A DNA stretch of 26,702 bases. It comes from UBA2279 sp034399355 (lineage in GTDB: Bacteria; Actinomycetota; Coriobacteriia; Anaerosomatales; Anaerosomataceae). The position numbers and the translations under genes are program-made. The stretch spans positions 1-26,702 of the forward strand of contig JAXMMT010000045.1 in NCBI GenBank assembly GCA_034399355.1, read 5' to 3'. Positions 7,693 to 16,254 of this stretch are shown here, in pieces (the stretch's first letter is position 1; every line of letters begins with the position of its first letter). The notes under the pieces were generated by a model that saw only the letters and a program-made list of their open reading frames with translations, did not search any database and was not told the DNA's origin.

Positions 7693-8814
7693 TTAGTTCA
7701 GCAGGCGCACCATCTGCACGCGATTGTTCTCCTTGTCTGCCACGACGACGAAGCCGCGATACATCTCCACGTCATTCAGGAAGTTGAACTGCCCCGGCTC
7801 CACTCCCCGCTCGCCGTACATGCCGAGAAGTTCCCCGTCCTTGGACAAACGGGTGATGCCGAAACGGAACGCATCAGCGACCAGCACCGATCCGTCTGAT
7901 GCCACCGCAAGTCCGCGCGGGAGCTCGATCGCAGGTGCGACCGTTGAGGTTGTGGCGATCGTGGAGGTTGTCACGCTCGTCTCGGTCGATTCCTGTGATC
8001 CACCGTAGTTCCAGAGCGGTTCACCATCAGGAGTAAACGCAGTCACGCGCGCGTGGTTGGAGTCAGAGACGTAGACCGTGCCGTCCTCCCCCACAGCGAG
8101 GCCGTTGGGGTGGTCAAGATCGCCAGGCCCGGTACCCGGCTTGCCCCACTGCGTGATGAACTCACCCTCCAGGGTGAACGCGAAGACCTGGTATTGGTCG
8201 GTCGCATATACGCGGTCTCCAAACACGGCGACGTCTGTCACCGCAATCCCCGTGCCGTCCTGGCCCGAGGAGCCCCTCCCCACCACCTTCCCGGGGTCCG
8301 GGAAGCGACGTAGCGGCTTGCCATCAGCATCAAAGACCTCGATGGAGTCATTGCGGAAGCTGGCGACATAGACGTTGCCCTCGTAGTCGGTGTCGATACC
8401 GACGGGAAAGTTCAACCGCCCGGGCTCGTAACTGTTCTTCGCTCCCGGCAGTGGCTTGGCGACACCGAAGCCTCCGAATTCGAAGAGGAAACGGCCCGAG
8501 GAATCGAACACGCATACGCGGTTGTTCCGGCTGTCGGTCACATACACGCGACCCTCGATGCCGACCGCCACTCCCATCGGGCGGTCGAACAACGGATTGT
8601 CCCCCGTTCCGGGACCGTAGACTTGCCAAACCGGCTGGACGCCTTGTTTGACCTCGGCCGTGGTCAGCGACTCCGGCCTTCCAAGGAAGTAGAGCAGGTA
8701 GACGATGAGTGCTATCAGGACGAGGGACAGCACCACGGCCAGAATGATAAACATCTGGCGTGGCGTGAGCATGAAGCGTTTGCGCCACATGCCTTGGCGC
8801 TGCGCTCCTTGCAT
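7693..8814 (-). CDS. NHL-repeat beta-propeller protein, membrane anchored, second copy
   Basis: The 373-residue product has one N-terminal helix (about residues 20-43) and a propeller of about six NHL blades, with clear units such as GVAVGIEGRVYVTDSRNNRV, GLAVGEDGTVYVSDSNHARV and ADKENNRVQMVRL. Like the first NHL protein it opens its extracytoplasmic part with YGPG(T/S)G, and it carries a Ser/Thr loop (SQESTETSVTTSTIATTSTV) after the blade ending in TAFTPDGE, but it lacks a C-terminal helix. ATG 8814 overlaps the TPR stop as TGATG; GTG 8817 (GTGA overlap) and ATG 8790 are alternatives. It is translationally coupled to the TPR gene. The function is unknown; a scaffold or sensor next to the cytochromes is likely. 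Confidence 0.8.
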   Translation of the reverse strand: MQGAQRQGMWRKRFMLTPRQMFIILAVVLSLVLIALIVYLLYFLGRPESLTTAEVKQGVQPVWQVYGPGTGDNPLFDRPMGVAVGIEGRVYVTDSRNNRVCVFDSSGRFLFEFGGFGVAKPLPGAKNSYEPGRLNFPVGIDTDYEGNVYVASFRNDSIEVFDADGKPLRRFPDPGKVVGRGSSGQDGTGIAVTDVAVFGDRVYATDQYQVFAFTLEGEFITQWGKPGTGPGDLDHPNGLAVGEDGTVYVSDSNHARVTAFTPDGEPLWNYGGSQESTETSVTTSTIATTSTVAPAIELPRGLAVASDGSVLVADAFRFGITRLSKDGELLGMYGERGVEPGQFNFLNDVEMYRGFVVVADKENNRVQMVRLLN

Positions 8815-9470
8815 CACTGCGCCCCAAGTGCGGCAAGGGCATCCCGCGCCTCAATCAGGTCGGGAGCATAGCGCAGAGCTTCCTGGTAGCGCTCGATTGC
8901 TTCGGTCGTGCGGCCGAGCTTCTCATAGCACAGCCCGGTGAGATACTGCAGATCCGCGAACTGCGGTCGCGTCTCGATCACCGGCTCGAGCGCTACGAGC
9001 GCCGACTTGTACTGCCCTTTGGTGACGTAGTAGTCACCGAGGGCCTTCGCGGCAAGTATATGATCGGGCGCTGTCTCGAGTACGTCCCAGTACGCCTGTT
9101 CAGCGAGCTTCGGCTGGCCCGTCTCCATGTAGATGGCGGCCTTGTTGTAGAGCGCCGCGGTGTTGCCTGCCTCCTCGGCCAGAACGTAGTCATACTGCTC
9201 GAGCGCCTCGTCGTAACGCTTGTCCTGCTGGTACGCGAAGCCGAGCGAAAGGCGACTGTCGAGGTTGCTGGGGTCGTCAGCGACCTTCTGCTCCCAATCT
9301 GCCAAGGCGTAGTGTTGGGAAGTCGCGGCGTTGTCCCCAACGATGACACCGCGAATCACCCACCCCCCGAGCCCGACGACCGCGAGCATCAAGATGAGCA
9401 CGAGCAGCGCAAGCCAGCCGGGAACCATCTGATTGGCGGGGCGAATGGCTTCGTCGTCGCGTTCGGTCAC
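8814..9470 (-). CDS. Membrane-anchored TPR protein, second copy
   Basis: The 218-residue product has a membrane helix at about residues 18-43 and then at least four TPR units, including DKRYDEALEQYDYVLAEEAG, GQYKSALVALEPVIETRP and RTTEAIERYQEALRYAPD. The start GTG 9470 overlaps the rex stop by 4 bases (GTGA) and follows AGGGGGG. It shares topology, size and NHL partner with the TPR gene at 5270, so the two TPR-NHL pairs are probably an old duplication. It sits directly after rex, and its propeller partner follows with a 1-base overlap. It probably scaffolds an extracytoplasmic complex. Confidence 0.75.
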   Translation of the reverse strand: MTERDDEAIRPANQMVPGWLALLVLILMLAVVGLGGWVIRGVIVGDNAATSQHYALADWEQKVADDPSNLDSRLSLGFAYQQDKRYDEALEQYDYVLAEEAGNTAALYNKAAIYMETGQPKLAEQAYWDVLETAPDHILAAKALGDYYVTKGQYKSALVALEPVIETRPQFADLQYLTGLCYEKLGRTTEAIERYQEALRYAPDLIEARDALAALGAQ

Positions 9471-10105
9471 TTCATGCCCCCCTGTGCGAGATAGAAGGAC
9501 AGAATCTGGAGGTCGGTTGACAGGCACACCTGACGCACCGCAACGTCATCGGGAACCTGGAGCCGCACCGGCGCGAGGTTGAGAATCGCCTTCACGCCTG
9601 CACTTGTCACGCGATCTACAAGCTCCTGCGTGACGTCTGCGGGCGTCGCCATCACGACGATCTCGACGCGATTCTCGGCCAGCCCACTCTCCAGCTCGTC
9701 GATGGAGCGAATCGTGACGTCATCGGCGTCGGTCCCGATCTTCGCGGGGTCCGCATCAAACACCGCGACGATATTGAACCCTCTGTCCGAGAACCCCGTA
9801 TAGCCTTTAAGTGCACCGCCGAGGCGTCCGTAACCGACCAAAGCCGTTCGGCGAAGCCCCGTGATGCCGAGCGACCGGGAGATGTGGGCGATCAGCGCTT
9901 CAACGTCATAACCGATACCCCGGGTACCGAGTTCGCCAAGATATGAGAGGTCCTTGCGAACCTGCGCGGCGTTCGTGCCGACCATCTCCGCGATCTCGAC
10001 AGAGCTGATCACCGGCATGCGATCCTGCTGCGCCTGGAGCAGACAGCGCAGGTACACGGGGAGCCGCTGTATCGTCGTCTGAGGTACTTGCGTGCGCTGC
10101 ATCAT
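9467..10105 (-). CDS. rex: Redox-sensing transcriptional repressor Rex
   Basis: The 212-residue product matches Rex along its length: an N-terminal winged helix with SSVEIAEMVGTNAAQVRKDL and the conserved FG/LGELGTRGIGYDV-type segment, a Rossmann fold with GYGRLGGAL and an acidic residue after beta-2 (VAVFDADPAKIG), and the C-terminal domain-swap helix. Rex binds NADH and lets go of its operators when NADH/NAD+ rises, which relieves repression of anaerobic respiratory and fermentative genes. ATG 10105 overlaps the stop of the ligase gene (TGATG) and follows GGGAG; ATG 10102 is an alternative. Its place between a polysaccharide ligase and the TPR-NHL genes is unusual and implies co-expression. 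No Rex operator was found by eye. Confidence 0.93.
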   Translation of the reverse strand: MMQRTQVPQTTIQRLPVYLRCLLQAQQDRMPVISSVEIAEMVGTNAAQVRKDLSYLGELGTRGIGYDVEALIAHISRSLGITGLRRTALVGYGRLGGALKGYTGFSDRGFNIVAVFDADPAKIGTDADDVTIRSIDELESGLAENRVEIVVMATPADVTQELVDRVTSAGVKAILNLAPVRLQVPDDVAVRQVCLSTDLQILSFYLAQGGMK

Positions 10106-12237
10106 CACTCTCCCGACTCAGTAGAGCCACTCGCTTCAAGTACCTCGAGCGCGGCGATAATCTCGGCACGCCCGGGCTGCAACACCAATACGCTGCGGTA
10201 CGCCTCTATGGCCTCCTGCGTGCGGCCGGCGTTGCGGTACGCGTCGCCAAGGACTGCACGAATCTCAGCGTAGGCGGGATCGAGATCGGCGCCTATCTTG
10301 GCATGCTCGATCGCAGCATCGTACTCACCGTTGTTCATGTAGGCGAGTGCCAGCTGCAGACGAATCGCCGGTCCATACTCCTCGACGGCCACGCCCTGAA
10401 GTCCCACCTCAATAGCAGATGCAACGTACTTCGCATCAAGGTAGTACGACGCCTGGTTGTACAGGTTGGCGAGGAAGACGTAGGTGTCGTACTCCATCGG
10501 CGTGAATGCTATCGCGTTGAGGTAGGCCGCCTCGGCATTCAGGAACTGCTCGTTGGCCGTCGCGTATTGTTGAGCACGCGCCGGGTCAGCGGGATCCATC
10601 GTCGCAAGCGTCGCTGCGCTGCTTGAGAACAGGTCTTTCCAGGCGACGCCCAGCTCCGCGACGTACATGTCGTTGTAGGGGTTTAGCCGGATCGCTTCCT
10701 CGACATTGCGCACACGATCCAGACCGGTGGAGTTGACTCGTGCCTTGAGATACGCGGCGTCGGCGGCGACGTATCGCACGTTGCCGTAGGAGCCGAACAC
10801 GACGGCGACCGCAACAAGTGCCAGCACGATGGGGCTCCACGACACCGCTTTGACCTCGCGGCTGGTGGCCAGGGGTGAAACGATCACCGCGAGCGACAGC
10901 CACAAGAAGACCGTGGAGCCGGTGACCGAAAGACCGAACAGCAGGTGCACCAGGTAGCCCACGACCGCCGCCCAGAAGCCAACCAGCACGAAGCGCTCCA
11001 TCCCGCGGTCCTTGACGAAGACGTGCTTGGCCGAGGTCACCAGCGAGTAGCCGAACAGCCCGTAGAACAACAGCGCTCCCGGAATGCCGATAGCCGATGC
11101 AAGCTGAAGCGGGTAGTTGTGTACGTTGTCGGCCACCGAGAGGTAGCCCGCGTCAGCCACGTACTCCGCAGGCTTGAACCTGGGGAAGAGCAGGCGGAAC
11201 GTGTCGGGGCCCCATCCGAAGATCGGGCGAGCGGCTGTCGCGTCCAAGGCGGCTTGCCATATCTCGAAGCGGGTCTTCGCGCTGCCCTCGCCGAACTGGA
11301 AGATCGAGGTCAGGCGTGCCCAGAAGTTCATGACCGCGGTCTCAGCGCTCATGCTGCGCACGACCGCCACGATAGCGGCGACGCCGCTGACCCCCATGAA
11401 CGACCAGTCGACCCGATTGGGCTTGTAGCGCACCCTGAAGGCCGCGTACACCACGATGGCAAGCGCGACGAAGCCGCCGACCCACGCGCCACGCACGAAC
11501 GACACCAGCAGCGTGAAGCCGGTGAGCACGAATATCGCCCAGTACGCGATACGCCACCGGTGGTCTTTCTCGGACAGAGCCAGACCAATCGAGATAGCGA
11601 GCGGGAAGACAAGGTAGCCGCCAAGCAGATCGGGATTGCCGAAGAAGGAGAACGCCCGGTTCACCTCGAACGGTAGCGACTGCCACTTAATGGGATCGAG
11701 ACCGAGATACTGCAGAAACCCGTAGAAGCTGACGAGCGCGCCGGAGATGACGAGTGTTCGCGCGAGCGAGCGAATGCGCGCCGCCCGGTCGACGAGCTGC
11801 AGTGTCAGGAAGAAGACGGAGGCGTACGTGAGAAACGACAGCAGGCCTTCGAAGCGCCGATACTTGCCGAAGATTGCCGTCGCGGGATGCGCCGACAAAA
11901 CGGTCGCCACGGTGACCCAGGCTAGAAACGCGAGGATCAGCCACCCGACCTTACTCATGCGGACACGCCCGCCGTCGCGCGCAAGTCCGATAAGCCAGAC
12001 GCCAAGACCCACCAGCACCAGCGCGCGCTGGACGAACACCTTGACGATATCGAACTGGTCAAAGGTGAACGGCATCTGCTGGGTCCCGAAGATCGACGGG
12101 TTGGAGATCGCTATCGGGACGAGGAACGCGAGCAGATGCAGGCAGACCCACGCAACGCGCTCGTATTGGGACATGACGCCGCGAGCGGCTTCCTTAGGTG
12201 CGGGTGGTGCAGGTCGTTTTGACTGCTTCTTCGCCAC
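10105..12237 (-). CDS. O-antigen ligase/Wzy-type membrane protein with C-terminal TPR domain
   Basis: The 710-residue product has a basic cytoplasmic start, about a dozen membrane helices up to residue 480, and a C-terminal extracytoplasmic TPR region (about 500-700) including GEYDAAIEHAKIGADLDPAY and RTQEAIEAYRSVLVLQPG. The long loop around residue 340 has ARPIFGWGPDTFRLLFPRF, the Wzy_C-type motif of O-antigen ligases and polymerases. It probably polymerises or transfers a lipid-linked polysaccharide; which of the two cannot be told. The start GTG 12237 has AGGAGG 4 bases upstream and lies 8 bases from the preceding stop. TPR tails on such ligases are common in Gram-positive bacteria. It is followed directly by rex. 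Confidence 0.85.
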   Translation of the reverse strand: MAKKQSKRPAPPAPKEAARGVMSQYERVAWVCLHLLAFLVPIAISNPSIFGTQQMPFTFDQFDIVKVFVQRALVLVGLGVWLIGLARDGGRVRMSKVGWLILAFLAWVTVATVLSAHPATAIFGKYRRFEGLLSFLTYASVFFLTLQLVDRAARIRSLARTLVISGALVSFYGFLQYLGLDPIKWQSLPFEVNRAFSFFGNPDLLGGYLVFPLAISIGLALSEKDHRWRIAYWAIFVLTGFTLLVSFVRGAWVGGFVALAIVVYAAFRVRYKPNRVDWSFMGVSGVAAIVAVVRSMSAETAVMNFWARLTSIFQFGEGSAKTRFEIWQAALDATAARPIFGWGPDTFRLLFPRFKPAEYVADAGYLSVADNVHNYPLQLASAIGIPGALLFYGLFGYSLVTSAKHVFVKDRGMERFVLVGFWAAVVGYLVHLLFGLSVTGSTVFLWLSLAVIVSPLATSREVKAVSWSPIVLALVAVAVVFGSYGNVRYVAADAAYLKARVNSTGLDRVRNVEEAIRLNPYNDMYVAELGVAWKDLFSSSAATLATMDPADPARAQQYATANEQFLNAEAAYLNAIAFTPMEYDTYVFLANLYNQASYYLDAKYVASAIEVGLQGVAVEEYGPAIRLQLALAYMNNGEYDAAIEHAKIGADLDPAYAEIRAVLGDAYRNAGRTQEAIEAYRSVLVLQPGRAEIIAALEVLEASGSTESGE

Positions 12238-12245
12238 TGTTCCTC

Positions 12246-13607
12246 CTAGCGCGCGCCTCTGCCCGTGAGCACTACACGCACGGTCTCGGCAAGTATCTGG
12301 ACATCCATGAGCAGGTTCTGATGATACAGGTAGATGAGGTCGTACTTGAGCTTGCGCTCGGGTGTCGTCGCATACGACCCGTTGACCTGCGCAAGACCCG
12401 TCACGCCGGGCTTCGCCCGAAAGCGCTCACGATATGACGGCACCTCACGAACGAGCGTCCTGACGAACTCCGGTCGCTCCGGACGCGGGCCGACGAAACT
12501 CATGTCCCCTGCAAGGATGTTGACGAGCTGGGGGACCTCGTCGATGCGGTAGCGGCGCAGGAATCTGCCGAGCGGCGTGACACGCGAGTCGTCCTCGGCG
12601 GCGAGAACCGGCCCCGTGTCCTTCTCGGCATCCCTGATCATCGTGCGAAACTTCATGACGGTGAAGGAGCTGAGGTCTTTGCCGACACGCTCCTGGGTGA
12701 AGAAGATCGGCCAGCCCATGCTGGCGAGGATACACAGCGAGACGAGCAGCAGCGCCGGGCTTAGTGCCACGAGCATCATGATTGCGAGGACGACGTCGGC
12801 CACGCGTTTTGCCGAGATGAACCAGGCCGGTGCGCCGGTGCGCGTGATCTCCATGAGCGGGATGTCGCTCACCGTGCTGTCAACCGTGCCGATGAAGATC
12901 TCGTAGAGCTCGGGAACGACCTCTACGCGGACGTCGCAGGTAAGCGCGATCTGCTCGATGGACTCGCGCTGCGCCATGGGCGACGCGATGATCACGCGGT
13001 TGACGTCGTATTGCTCGATGATCGCGGCGATGTCTCCAGCGACTCCGAGGACCGGAAACGCCTCCCCGGCTGCCATGCGTTCTTCTGCGGCGTCACGCGC
13101 CAACAATCCCACGACGCGATAGCCCCACTCGGCCCGCTGTGCGAGCTCAGAGGCCAGCTCACGCGCCACCTCGTCGGTGCCGACGATGAGCACACGCTGC
13201 GCGGGCCACTTGATCGGCGTCAGGTGAAGAGCTGCAAGACGCCATCCGAGCAACGCGACCGACTCGAACACCCAGGCGATGACGATCACGAGTCGGCTGA
13301 ACGAGAAGAACTGCGGCCCGGCGAAGAAGGCAACTGCAGCGACAAGGATCGTACCCAACGTCACAGCCTGGAGCACGGCACGCGTGACGCTCCAGGCATT
13401 CTCTGTGCGCTCGGGCTCGTAGAGGCCGTAGATGTAGCCGGAGACAAGGAAGATGACGGTGATCAGCGGCCAGAGCGCCACGTAGGCGCTGAAGTTGAAC
13501 TCGGGCAACTCGCCGGTGAAGCGCACAAAAAACGCGCCGACGATGGCGACGTTGACGAACACGCCGTCCAGTACGACCGAAAGCGCTATGAACCGGCTTC
13601 TCTGCAT
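12246..13607 (-). CDS. Polyprenyl-phosphate sugar-1-phosphate transferase (WbaP/CpsE type)
   Basis: The 453-residue product has the full polyisoprenyl-phosphate hexose-1-phosphotransferase layout: four to five N-terminal helices, a central nucleotide-binding-like domain (ACAHRR-free frame: RVLIVGTDEVARELASEL), a membrane re-entrant helix near residue 270 and the catalytic C-terminal domain with KRVADVVLA, FTQERVGKD, VMKFRTM, RRYRIDEVPQLVNILAGDMS, FVGPRPERPEF and the KPGVTGLAQVNG stretch. It loads the first sugar phosphate onto undecaprenyl phosphate on the cytoplasmic face. ATG 13607 overlaps the glycosyltransferase stop by one base (TGATG). It is the likely initiator of the polymer made by the neighbouring genes. 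Confidence 0.92.
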   Translation of the reverse strand: MQRSRFIALSVVLDGVFVNVAIVGAFFVRFTGELPEFNFSAYVALWPLITVIFLVSGYIYGLYEPERTENAWSVTRAVLQAVTLGTILVAAVAFFAGPQFFSFSRLVIVIAWVFESVALLGWRLAALHLTPIKWPAQRVLIVGTDEVARELASELAQRAEWGYRVVGLLARDAAEERMAAGEAFPVLGVAGDIAAIIEQYDVNRVIIASPMAQRESIEQIALTCDVRVEVVPELYEIFIGTVDSTVSDIPLMEITRTGAPAWFISAKRVADVVLAIMMLVALSPALLLVSLCILASMGWPIFFTQERVGKDLSSFTVMKFRTMIRDAEKDTGPVLAAEDDSRVTPLGRFLRRYRIDEVPQLVNILAGDMSFVGPRPERPEFVRTLVREVPSYRERFRAKPGVTGLAQVNGSYATTPERKLKYDLIYLYHQNLLMDVQILAETVRVVLTGRGAR

Positions 13608-14743
13608 CAGGCGACCCCCATCGCCTCATCGTAGACTGCCAGCGTCTGTTCGACCATCCGTTCGATGGTGAACTCCGCCCTCGCTCGCTCCTTCGCTTGT
13701 GTGCCGAGACGTTCGCGCAGAGGTTGGTCGGCCACGAGGCGCCCCAGCGCCTCGGCCAGCTCCTCCACGCTACCGGGCGTCACCGTGAGTCCGGTGACGC
13801 CGTCCTGGTTCACGAACGGCACGCCCGTCGTCAGACGCGTGGAGACAACCGGGGTACCCGAGGCATGCGCCTCGAGCTGCACGAGCCCGAAGGCCTCGGA
13901 ACGCGCGACCGAGGGCAAGCAGAAGACGTCGGCGGCGTTGAACCATGCGGCCAACTCGTCGGAGGACAGTTCCGGCAGGATCATCGTGTGGTCGCTCGTG
14001 CCGAGCTCCTCGATGCGCGCTCGCAGCTGCTCCTCGAGCGGTCCGGTACCCACGATCACGAGGTCAGCATCCACCGACGCCATCGCCTCGACCAGGACAT
14101 CGACGCCCTTGTAGTAGACGAGCCGTCCGACGAACAACACGACGGGTCGCACGTGCGCGGCCCGGATGTCCGCCGCACGCTCGGTCTGCTCCCCGGTGAG
14201 GTCGAAGTGATCGACATCGATGCCGAACGGCACGACGCGGCACTTCTCGGCCACACGCGAGAGGAACGGGCTGTGCTCCACCATGTCGGGGGAGGTTGCG
14301 ATGATTACATCCACGCGGTCGAGCACCCGGCGAAGCAGCGGCTCATACGCGGCGAGCAGCGCCTTCTGGCGCACGATGTCGCTGTGGTAGGTCATCACGG
14401 TGGGAAGGCCTGGGCTTGCTGAAAGCCAGCTCACCTCACCCCACGGATACGGGAAGTGCAGGTGCAACACGTCTGCGGGTGTGTGAGCCGACGCCTCGGC
14501 TTTGATGGCGCGACGCAAGCCGAGTGATACAGGCGTCGAAGCGTAGGCGAACGAGCGACCGAAGCGTGTCACGTCCACACCGTCGACCCGCTCGCGCACG
14601 GTTTCGCGAGCCTCGTTGGCGACGAGCGCACGCACATTGTGGCCGCGTGCGACCAGCGCGGTCGCCAGGTCACGCATGTGGTATTCGATTCCGCCGAGAT
14701 GCGGCGGGTAGTACTTGTTCACCATCGTCACGCGCATGGGCAT
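13607..14743 (-). CDS. GT4 family glycosyltransferase
   Basis: The 378-residue product is a two-domain GT-B enzyme. The N-terminal domain has NKYYPPHLGGIEYHMRDLA (acceptor-side Gly loop) and the C-terminal domain has VVLFVGRLVYYKGVDVLVEA, GTGPLEEQL and the donor-binding SEAFGLVQLEAHASGTPVV, where E-x7-E is the retaining GT4 signature. It should add a hexose or mannose from a nucleotide sugar to the lipid-linked intermediate; donor and acceptor are unknown. Several ATGs are possible; 14743 and 14737 both follow GAAGGG, while 14755 has no ribosome-binding site. It lies 22 bases after the mutase stop and overlaps the sugar-phosphate transferase start. Confidence 0.88.
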   Translation of the reverse strand: MPMRVTMVNKYYPPHLGGIEYHMRDLATALVARGHNVRALVANEARETVRERVDGVDVTRFGRSFAYASTPVSLGLRRAIKAEASAHTPADVLHLHFPYPWGEVSWLSASPGLPTVMTYHSDIVRQKALLAAYEPLLRRVLDRVDVIIATSPDMVEHSPFLSRVAEKCRVVPFGIDVDHFDLTGEQTERAADIRAAHVRPVVLFVGRLVYYKGVDVLVEAMASVDADLVIVGTGPLEEQLRARIEELGTSDHTMILPELSSDELAAWFNAADVFCLPSVARSEAFGLVQLEAHASGTPVVSTRLTTGVPFVNQDGVTGLTVTPGSVEELAEALGRLVADQPLRERLGTQAKERARAEFTIERMVEQTLAVYDEAMGVA

Positions 14744-14765
14744 GGGGCCCTTCATGTCGTCGGGC

Positions 14766-16163
14766 TCAGTCAGCGGTCACGAGCGCCTTGCCGGCAGCCA
14801 GCAGGTCATCCACGACTCCAGCAGAGGAAGCCTCCGCATACACGCGCACGAGCGGCTCGGTGCCCGAGGTGCGCAGCAGCAACCATGCGTCGTCGGGAAG
14901 CAAGAACTTAACGCCATCGATCCGCACGATATCGAGCACCTCAAGACCGGCGAGCGAGGTGGGTGCGAGAGAGGGCATGCGTTCGACGAAGGCATCCTTA
15001 ACCGCAGGCTCAAGGCGCAGGTCCACTCGCGAGTACTCCATCGGGCCGGTGACCGCGAACAGGTCTTCCACGAGCTCGGCCAGACCCTGCCCGCGCTGCC
15101 CCATCATCTCGGCAAGCAGAAGCGCCATCAGCAGGCCATCGCGTTCGCGGACGTGGCTGGGTATGCCGATGCCGCCCGACTCCTCGCCGCCGATGAGGAC
15201 GTCACCTTTCACCATCTCCTCGTAAATCCACTTGAAGCCGACCGGCGTCGTGACGACCTCGAGGCCGAGCGCGACGCCGAGGCGGTCGACCAGCACGGAG
15301 GTGGAAAGCGTCTTGACGACCGTGCCGGTCATCTTGCGGTCTTCGACGAGGTGGCGGGTGATGAGCGCGATGATGCGATGCGGGTTCACGAAGGCGCCGT
15401 TGCGGTCGGCCGCACCGATGCGGTCGGCGTCGCCATCGGTGATGAACGCGGCGTCCAGTCCCTCGCGCTTGACGAGGGCGCGGACTTCATCGATGTGCGG
15501 GGGAATCGGCTCCGGGTGCAGGCCGCCGAAACCAGGGTTCAACTCGGAGTGGATCTCGGTGACCTCCACGCCGAAGGAGCGGAGCGTCTCGGCCAGATAC
15601 GTCTGACCCGCACCGTAGAGCGGATCGACCGCGACACGAAGGCCGGCCTTGGCGATGGCGTCGCCGTCGACGAAGGCACGCAGCGCCGACAGGTACGGCC
15701 CGACGAGATCGACGACCTCGTAGGTGCCGCGCGCCGTCGGCGGCTCGGCAACGAGTGCTGCCTCCACGCGTTGTGTGAAGGAGACCGGCGACGCGCCGCC
15801 GTCGGACATGCGCAGCTTGAAGCCCAGGTACGGCGCCGGGTTGTGGCTGGCTGTCAGCATCACGCCGCCGACCGCCGCGTCGTCATGCGCGACCGACCAA
15901 CAGAGCGCCGGCGTGGGCAGATAGCGGTCGGTCACTGTGACGCGCAAGCCGTGTGTAGCGAGCACTTCTGCCGCCGCGCGCGCGAAACTCGCAGCCTCGA
16001 AGCGCGTGTCGTGGCCGACGATTACCAGCCCGCCCGGGGCGTCCTCGGCAAACACGCGACCCGCCGCGTCCGCAGCCCGGCGCAGGTTGTCGTACGTGAA
16101 GTCCTCGGCAATAACAGCGCGCCAGCCGTCGGTGCCAAAGTGGATGTCATGTGACGTGCCCAT
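14766..16163 (-). CDS. Phosphoglucomutase/phosphomannomutase family enzyme
   Basis: The 465-residue product has all four mutase signatures: FGTDGWRA near the start, the phosphoserine loop TASHNP (Ser106), the metal loop DGDADR (244-249), the sugar loop GGEESGG (326-332) and the phosphate loop RTSGTEP near the C-terminus. It interconverts hexose 1- and 6-phosphates and could feed glucose 1-phosphate to RmlA or mannose 1-phosphate to GDP-sugar synthesis; the substrate cannot be read from sequence. ATG 16163 follows GGGGAG by 5 bases; the ATG 24 bases earlier has no such site. It appears to be the first gene of the long minus-strand string. Confidence 0.93.
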   Translation of the reverse strand: MGTSHDIHFGTDGWRAVIAEDFTYDNLRRAADAAGRVFAEDAPGGLVIVGHDTRFEAASFARAAAEVLATHGLRVTVTDRYLPTPALCWSVAHDDAAVGGVMLTASHNPAPYLGFKLRMSDGGASPVSFTQRVEAALVAEPPTARGTYEVVDLVGPYLSALRAFVDGDAIAKAGLRVAVDPLYGAGQTYLAETLRSFGVEVTEIHSELNPGFGGLHPEPIPPHIDEVRALVKREGLDAAFITDGDADRIGAADRNGAFVNPHRIIALITRHLVEDRKMTGTVVKTLSTSVLVDRLGVALGLEVVTTPVGFKWIYEEMVKGDVLIGGEESGGIGIPSHVRERDGLLMALLLAEMMGQRGQGLAELVEDLFAVTGPMEYSRVDLRLEPAVKDAFVERMPSLAPTSLAGLEVLDIVRIDGVKFLLPDDAWLLLRTSGTEPLVRVYAEASSAGVVDDLLAAGKALVTAD

Positions 16164-16254
16164 CGAGTCTCCCCACTGTCTGCACACACAAACGCTGCGT
16201 GTTTCGTCAGGCCCTATTCTGCCCTATCGGTCGCTATGGAAGAACCGCAGCCGG

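Noticed and set aside
14715..16154. Plus-strand open frame of 479 codons
   Set aside because: It lies exactly opposite the well-supported mutase gene, is Arg/His/Asp-rich and has no family features; it is a GC-driven antisense shadow.
3898..16254. Rex operator (TTGTGAA-N4-TTCACAA type) in front of the cytochrome and polysaccharide genes
   Set aside because: None was found by eye in the gaps at 3898-4065, 7540-7692 or 16164-16254; a motif scan could still find a weak one.
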